Shown in pieces: positions 6,091-9,054 of a stretch of DNA of 9,054 bases. The translations under genes were made by a program, and so were the position numbers. The first letter of the stretch is position 1, and each line of letters starts with the position of its first letter. The notes under the pieces are model-generated. The model had not been told where the DNA came from. It made no database searches and saw only the letters and a list, made by a program, of their open reading frames with translations. Where the stretch lies: positions 1 through 9,054 of the forward strand of contig DIUB01000039.1 of NCBI GenBank assembly GCA_002422265.1. The letters run 5' to 3'. Origin of the DNA: Geobacter sp. UBA6169. GTDB lineage: Bacteria; Desulfobacterota; Desulfuromonadia; Geobacterales; Pseudopelobacteraceae.

Positions 6091-6432
6091 ATGCTGATGG
6101 AATCTGATCTGGTACTGGTACATGTAGATGAAAAACCCGGTTTTTACGCACGCATTGAAGAGATCAATCCCGACCCCAAACGGGGGTGGTGGCAGGTACA
6201 TCTGCTGGTGCTGACCTTTCCGCTCCAGATCTTTACCTGGATACTGGATGAGCAGCAGCTCGACGAAGCCCCTTTCACTATGGGCGGTACCCATTTACGT
6301 CTGGAGAAGCTGGTTTCACCCCTTGCAAAACCATCGCCTGCAGAAGAGGAACCTGTGTCCCCCCCAAAAAACGAAAGGCCGGCTGATGCGGGCCAGAAAG
6401 TGGTTTCATTGGCTGCCCGCCGTAAAAAGTAG
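6091..6432 (+). CDS. Uncharacterised small protein between rnpB and mraZ
   Basis: I do not recognise this 113-residue protein. Residues 1 to about 75 look folded and mostly beta (DLVLVHVDEKPGFYARI, then WWQVHLLVLTFPLQIFTWIL), with many aromatic and branched residues and no clear signal peptide. Residues about 78-105 are Pro/Glu-rich and probably disordered, and the tail ends in a basic cluster (ARRKK). The hydrophobic stretch at 34-51 is amphipathic and short, so a membrane span is unlikely. AAGGAA (6075-6080) lies ten bases before the chosen ATG at 6091; a second ATG at 6097 would be too far. Codon use with mainly G/C third positions resembles the neighbours, which supports a real gene. It sits 29 bases after rnpB and is closed by a strong terminator. 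A small RNA-binding barrel is imaginable but unsupported. Confidence 0.75.
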   Translation: MLMESDLVLVHVDEKPGFYARIEEINPDPKRGWWQVHLLVLTFPLQIFTWILDEQQLDEAPFTMGGTHLRLEKLVSPLAKPSPAEEEPVSPPKNERPADAGQKVVSLAARRKK

Positions 6433-6454
6433 AGCAATCGCTGCCGGTATCCCT

Positions 6455-6482
6455 AAAACGCCCTCATTGCAGGGCGTTTTCT
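6455..6482. terminator. Strong bidirectional intrinsic terminator
   Basis: AAAACGCCCT (6455-6464) pairs with AGGGCGTTTT (6471-6480) across a six-base loop, giving a GC-rich core and T-runs on both strands. It lies 22 bases after the stop of the uncharacterised gene and insulates it, with rnpB, from the division cluster downstream. Confidence 0.9.
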
Positions 6483-6518
6483 GTTTCTGTCCCATTCAAA
6501 AACATAATTCTTTTGTGC

Positions 6519-6546
6519 TTGACAGTCTCTTGACTGCTGGTATAGT
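6519..6546 (+). promoter_or_regulatory. mraZ promoter (start of the dcw cluster)
   Basis: A perfect TTGACA (6519-6524) and TATAGT (6541-6546, five of six to the consensus) are 16 bases apart. Transcription should begin near 6553, at the edge of the GTGG repeats. It is the only strong promoter seen for the mraZ-rsmH-ftsL-ftsI series. Confidence 0.8.
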
Positions 6547-6553
6547 TTGCCGC

Positions 6554-6583
6554 AAAGTGGAAAAAAGTGGAAATTAGTGGCAA
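6554..6583 (+). promoter_or_regulatory. Three 10-bp direct repeats, probable MraZ operator
   Basis: AAAGTGGAAA, AAAGTGGAAA and TTAGTGGCAA follow one another without gaps, placing GTGG at 6557, 6567 and 6577, a period of exactly one helical turn. MraZ is known in E. coli and mycoplasmas to bind a few (T)GGG-type repeats with about 10-bp spacing just upstream of its own gene, so this is the expected autoregulatory site. Here the third G of the usual GTGGG is A or C. Confidence 0.75.
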
Positions 6584-6608
6584 ATAAACCCATTCAGCAG
6601 GAATAGCT

Positions 6609-7088
6609 ATGTTCAGCGGTGAGAGCCTGACAACCATCGATGCCAAAGGGCGTACCAGTATCCCCTCCAAAATCAGGGAGTTGCTGGTAAACGTCTTTGG
6701 TGACGAGCGTTTCGTGATCACCAAGGCCACACCGGTCGGTTTTGATGACGGCAGCTTTGGTCGAGGGCTTTCGGTCTATCCGCTGATTGTCTGGCATGAG
6801 CTGGAAAAGCAGATACTGGCAAATGAAGGTGAGTTACCGCTGGCGCAACTGAACAGTCTCAAACGCCTGGTGCTGGGGCCTGCCCAGGAGTGTACAGCTG
6901 ACAAGCTGGGACGGGTGCTGGTGCCGTCGCCCCTGCGGATGCATGCAGGTCTGGAGCGTGATCTTGTAATGGTCGGCATGGGGCGAAGGTTTGATATCTG
7001 GTCGGCTGAAATCTATGCACGCCTTACGACTCAGGATGAGCGGAACATCCAGCAGGATTCTGCTGCGCTGGCTGCACTGGGTATTTGA
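6609..7088 (+). CDS. mraZ: Transcriptional regulator MraZ
   Basis: MraZ is the DNA-binding autoregulator of the division and cell wall cluster; it forms a ring-shaped oligomer and binds short repeats upstream of its own gene. The 159-residue protein contains the two expected SpoVT/AbrB-type half-domains. The first has D11-A-K-G-R15 in TTIDAKGRTSIPSKIRELL, and the second has D98-K-L-G-R102 in TADKLGRVLVPSPLR followed by GRRFDIWS. Both DxxxR motifs used for DNA contact are intact. The start at 6609 has AGGA (6599-6602) six bases upstream and gives the usual MF-G-x-x-x-x-T-I-D beginning. The probable operator lies 26-55 bases upstream. The stop codon shares its last A with the rsmH start, so the two are translationally coupled. 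Confidence 0.97.
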   Translation: MFSGESLTTIDAKGRTSIPSKIRELLVNVFGDERFVITKATPVGFDDGSFGRGLSVYPLIVWHELEKQILANEGELPLAQLNSLKRLVLGPAQECTADKLGRVLVPSPLRMHAGLERDLVMVGMGRRFDIWSAEIYARLTTQDERNIQQDSAALAALGI

Positions 7089-8038
7089 TGTCAACCTTCA
7101 GCCATCTGCCGGTATTGGCTGCAGAGGTTCTGGAGCTGCTGGCCCCCAAGCCGGGCGGGATCTATCTGGACGGGACACTCGGTGGGGGCGGTCATAGTGA
7201 ATTGATCCTTGAAAAAATAGGTCCGCAGGGATTGCTGATCGGTGTTGATCAGGATCCCGCTGCTCTGGCAGCAGCAACAGCGCGGTTAACCCGTTTTGGC
7301 AGCAGCTTCAGACCGGTAGCGGGGCAGTTCGGGGATATGGAGCTGCTGCTGAGGCAACTGGGAGTTGAGGCGGTAGACGGCATAGTCCTTGATCTGGGTG
7401 TTTCATCATATCAGCTTGACACGGCAACGCGTGGTTTCAGTTTTCGCTTCGATGGTCCGCTGGATATGCGTATGAATAGCACAGGCGGAACAACAGCTGC
7501 CGACCTGCTGCAGGAACTATCTGCAGCTGAACTGGAGCGGATAATCCGCGATTTTGGCGAAGAACGTTGGGCCAAGAAGATCGCGCAGCGCATTGAACAG
7601 GTTCGCCGGCAGACGCCCTTGACTACCACCCTGCAGCTGGCAGACCTGGTATACCAGGCCATACCGCGTCGATTTCATGAGGAGCGGATCCACCCGGCAA
7701 CCCGCACCTTCCAGGCCTTGCGGATTGCGGTGAACGGAGAGCTTGAACAGGTGGAAAAAGGGGTCAGGGCGGGGTTTTCAATGCTGCGGAGAGGCGGCAG
7801 AATGGCGGTCATCTCGTTTCATTCACTGGAAGACCGGTTGGTTAAACAGCTCTTTCGCGGGGCAGCAACTGGCTGTGTCTGTCCTCCCAAAATGCCCTGT
7901 TGTGTCTGCAATCAGAGGCCGCAGATCCGGCTTGTTACCGGAAAACCGGTGACAGCCACTGAAGCAGAACGGGAGAGCAATGCGCGGTCACGCAGTGCCA
8001 AGCTGCGAGTGGCTGAAAAATTGGGCACGAATGATTAA
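7088..8038 (+). CDS. rsmH: 16S rRNA (cytosine-1402 N4)-methyltransferase RsmH (MraW)
   Basis: This S-adenosylmethionine-dependent enzyme methylates N4 of C1402 in 16S rRNA, in the ribosomal P-site region. At 316 residues it has normal length. Visible family blocks are the SAM loop D28-GTLGGGGHS, the acidic D54 in GVDQD, DLGVSSYQLD (102-111), GFSFRFDGPLDMRM (116-129), NGEL (216-219) and SFHSLEDRLVK (243-253). A Cys-rich segment near 263-274 (C263, C265, C271, C272, C274) is common in Gram-positive and deltaproteobacterial members. The start is the ATG at 7088, which overlaps the mraZ stop by one base (TGATG). A TTG one codon earlier is also in frame but less likely. There is no strong ribosome-binding site, consistent with coupling to mraZ. 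Confidence 0.97.
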   Translation: MSTFSHLPVLAAEVLELLAPKPGGIYLDGTLGGGGHSELILEKIGPQGLLIGVDQDPAALAAATARLTRFGSSFRPVAGQFGDMELLLRQLGVEAVDGIVLDLGVSSYQLDTATRGFSFRFDGPLDMRMNSTGGTTAADLLQELSAAELERIIRDFGEERWAKKIAQRIEQVRRQTPLTTTLQLADLVYQAIPRRFHEERIHPATRTFQALRIAVNGELEQVEKGVRAGFSMLRRGGRMAVISFHSLEDRLVKQLFRGAATGCVCPPKMPCCVCNQRPQIRLVTGKPVTATEAERESNARSRSAKLRVAEKLGTND

Positions 8039-8051
8039 GAGGATAGGCGTC

Positions 8052-8390
8052 ATGGGTATGGTAAAGACCGATAGCACAAAATTCACTCTTCCCGGGCAGG
8101 TTGGGGCTGATCTTGCCCCAAACCGGCTGGATATCGTTAAATTTCTGATGATCTGCATGGTGCTCTTGACGGTGGTATCCACCTTTCATGTCTGGTCGCG
8201 TTTTCGCCTGATTGAACTGAACCTGCAGATTGGCGAGGCAAACAGTCAGCTGAAAGAGCTTGAACAGACCCATAAGAGGCTGAAGTTGGAAGCTGCAGCA
8301 CTGAAGACACCGGCAAGAATTGAAGCAATTGCCAAGCGGGATCTTGGTATGATTGTGCCCGAGGATGACCAGACAATTCTGGTGAAATAG
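8052..8390 (+). CDS. ftsL: Cell division protein FtsL
   Basis: This small bitopic division protein forms the FtsQLB complex and helps activate septal peptidoglycan synthesis by FtsW-FtsI. The 112-residue protein has a short cytoplasmic N-terminus, one membrane span (about 27-47, VKFLMICMVLLTVVSTF), and a periplasmic heptad-like coiled coil (about 52-86). It ends with TPARIEAIAKRDLGM, the conserved FtsL/DivIC-type motif. FtsL sequences are poorly conserved, so position between rsmH and ftsI is the strongest support. The start at 8052 is chosen for GAGG (8039-8042), nine bases upstream. An ATG at 8031 overlapping the rsmH end and one at 8058 are alternatives. It begins 13 bases after rsmH. Confidence 0.9.
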   Translation: MGMVKTDSTKFTLPGQVGADLAPNRLDIVKFLMICMVLLTVVSTFHVWSRFRLIELNLQIGEANSQLKELEQTHKRLKLEAAALKTPARIEAIAKRDLGMIVPEDDQTILVK

Positions 8391-8413
8391 AGTAACTGAC
8401 CGTAAAGGCGGGG

Positions 8414-9054
8414 GTGTTTGTGAAAGAGGACCGGGAAAAGTGGGCCAGAGTCAGGATCATTATGGTCTCCTGCCTGTTTGCCTGCGGTTTCCTGGCAGCC
8501 ATAGCCCGCAGTTTTTATCTGCAGGTGCTACAGCATGAACAGCTGGTCAAGCGCGCTGAGCGTCAGCATCATCGGACGATTCCGATCACACCGGCCAGAG
8601 GCGGTATCTTTGATCGAACCGGGGCGCCAATGGCGGTTTCTCTTGAGATGGACTCGCTATATGCAGAGCCAAAGCGAATGAGCGACCCAGATGCAACTGC
8701 AGCCGCTCTTGCACCTCTGATCGGAATACCTCAGCAGGAGTTACGCAAGAAACTTGATTCTGAGCGCAGTTTTACCTGGATTGCCCGCCAGATGACACCG
8801 GAAACAGCTGCACGGATCCGCTCTTTGAAGCTTCCCGGAATTGGGTTTGTGAAGGAAAGCAAGCGTTTCTATCCCAATTTTGAGATAGCCTCCCACGTCT
8901 TGGGATTTACCGGTCTGGATCCTGAAGGACTTGAAGGGCTTGAACGCCGCTATGATGCTACGGTTCTGGGTAAAGCCGGCTACCTGTTGACCGAGCGGGA
9001 TGCCCTGGGAAGAGATGTGTCTCTGCGGGAAGCGGTTGTGCAGGATGCATCCCC
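8414..9054 (+). CDS. ftsI: Septal peptidoglycan transpeptidase FtsI/PBP3 (N-terminal part)
   Basis: About 213 codons are visible and the frame is open at the window end, so the catalytic transpeptidase domain (SxxK, SxN, KTG motifs) lies beyond it. A short cytoplasmic start (KEDREKWARVR) leads to one membrane anchor (about residues 14-33), ending in RSFYLQVLQHEQLVKRAERQ, typical of class B penicillin-binding proteins. The dimerisation/pedestal domain follows with ITPARGGIFDRTGAPMAVS, then YPNFEIASHVLGFTGLDPEGLEGLERRYD and TERDALGRD, all strongly family-like. The start is a GTG, at 8414 (five bases after AAAGG at 8404-8408) or at 8420; the protein differs by two residues. An in-frame stop at 8393-8395 limits any longer version. 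It is next to ftsL, as in other dcw clusters. A spoVD-like paralogue is the only real alternative. Confidence 0.93.
   Translation, partial: MFVKEDREKWARVRIIMVSCLFACGFLAAIARSFYLQVLQHEQLVKRAERQHHRTIPITPARGGIFDRTGAPMAVSLEMDSLYAEPKRMSDPDATAAALAPLIGIPQQELRKKLDSERSFTWIARQMTPETAARIRSLKLPGIGFVKESKRFYPNFEIASHVLGFTGLDPEGLEGLERRYDATVLGKAGYLLTERDALGRDVSLREAVVQDAS

Noticed and set aside
5435..6294. Long minus-strand open frames across rnpB
   Set aside because: They run antisense through the highly conserved RNase P RNA and its neighbours, and show no recognisable protein features.
6554..6583. Tandem 10-bp repeats as a possible iteron or CRISPR-like array
   Set aside because: Only three contiguous units with no spacers, placed exactly between the mraZ promoter and gene, fit an MraZ operator far better.

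Overview
The window reads as an ordinary stretch of chromosome from a Gram-negative bacterium, most likely a member of the Geobacterales (Geobacter/Trichlorobacter type, Desulfuromonadia). This is inferred from three things: the outer-membrane beta-barrel protein with a proline-rich linker and Ig-like segment, the neighbourhood Nif3-family / zinc-ribbon / rnpB / mraZ-rsmH-ftsL-ftsI, and the moderately GC-rich base composition. No 16S or other taxonomic marker is present. I see no phage, insertion sequence, CRISPR array or defence or biosynthetic island. All genes look intact; the two at the edges are cut only by the window.

Layout. Positions 1-938 (minus) hold the N-terminal two thirds or so of an OmpA-type outer membrane protein: signal peptide, eight-stranded-type barrel, Pro/Ala linker and Ig-like domain, with the cut just where an OmpA C-terminal domain would be expected. 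A divergent promoter region (939-1169) separates it from hemB (1170-2144, delta-aminolevulinic acid dehydratase). A small ankyrin-repeat protein (2332-2754) follows. After a 12-bp hairpin comes an elongation factor P paralogue of the EfpL/YeiP type (2884-3447). A tRNA with anticodon CAU (3505-3581, most likely the lysidine-modified tRNA-Ile2) has its own promoter and terminator.

Next come a Nif3-family metal protein (3695-4858) and a coiled-coil/C4 zinc-ribbon protein (4902-5618), closely spaced and probably co-transcribed. RNase P RNA (rnpB, about 5692-6061) is followed by a small uncharacterised protein (6091-6432) and a strong bidirectional terminator. The rest is the start of the division and cell wall (dcw) cluster: a sigma-70 type promoter, three 10-bp-spaced GTGG repeats that look like the MraZ operator, mraZ, rsmH, ftsL and the beginning of ftsI, all tightly packed on the plus strand.

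Functionally the window mixes housekeeping modules: tetrapyrrole synthesis (hemB), translation support (EfpL, tRNA-Ile2, RNase P, RsmH 16S rRNA methylation) and septal peptidoglycan synthesis (FtsL, FtsI) under MraZ control. The points most worth a second look are the EfpL-type loop on an otherwise canonical EF-P body, the variant MraZ operator, a 10-G homopolymer inside the outer-membrane protein gene, the terminator that almost touches the Nif3-family start codon, and the uncharacterised gene between rnpB and mraZ. I did not find convincing evidence for a previously undescribed system.
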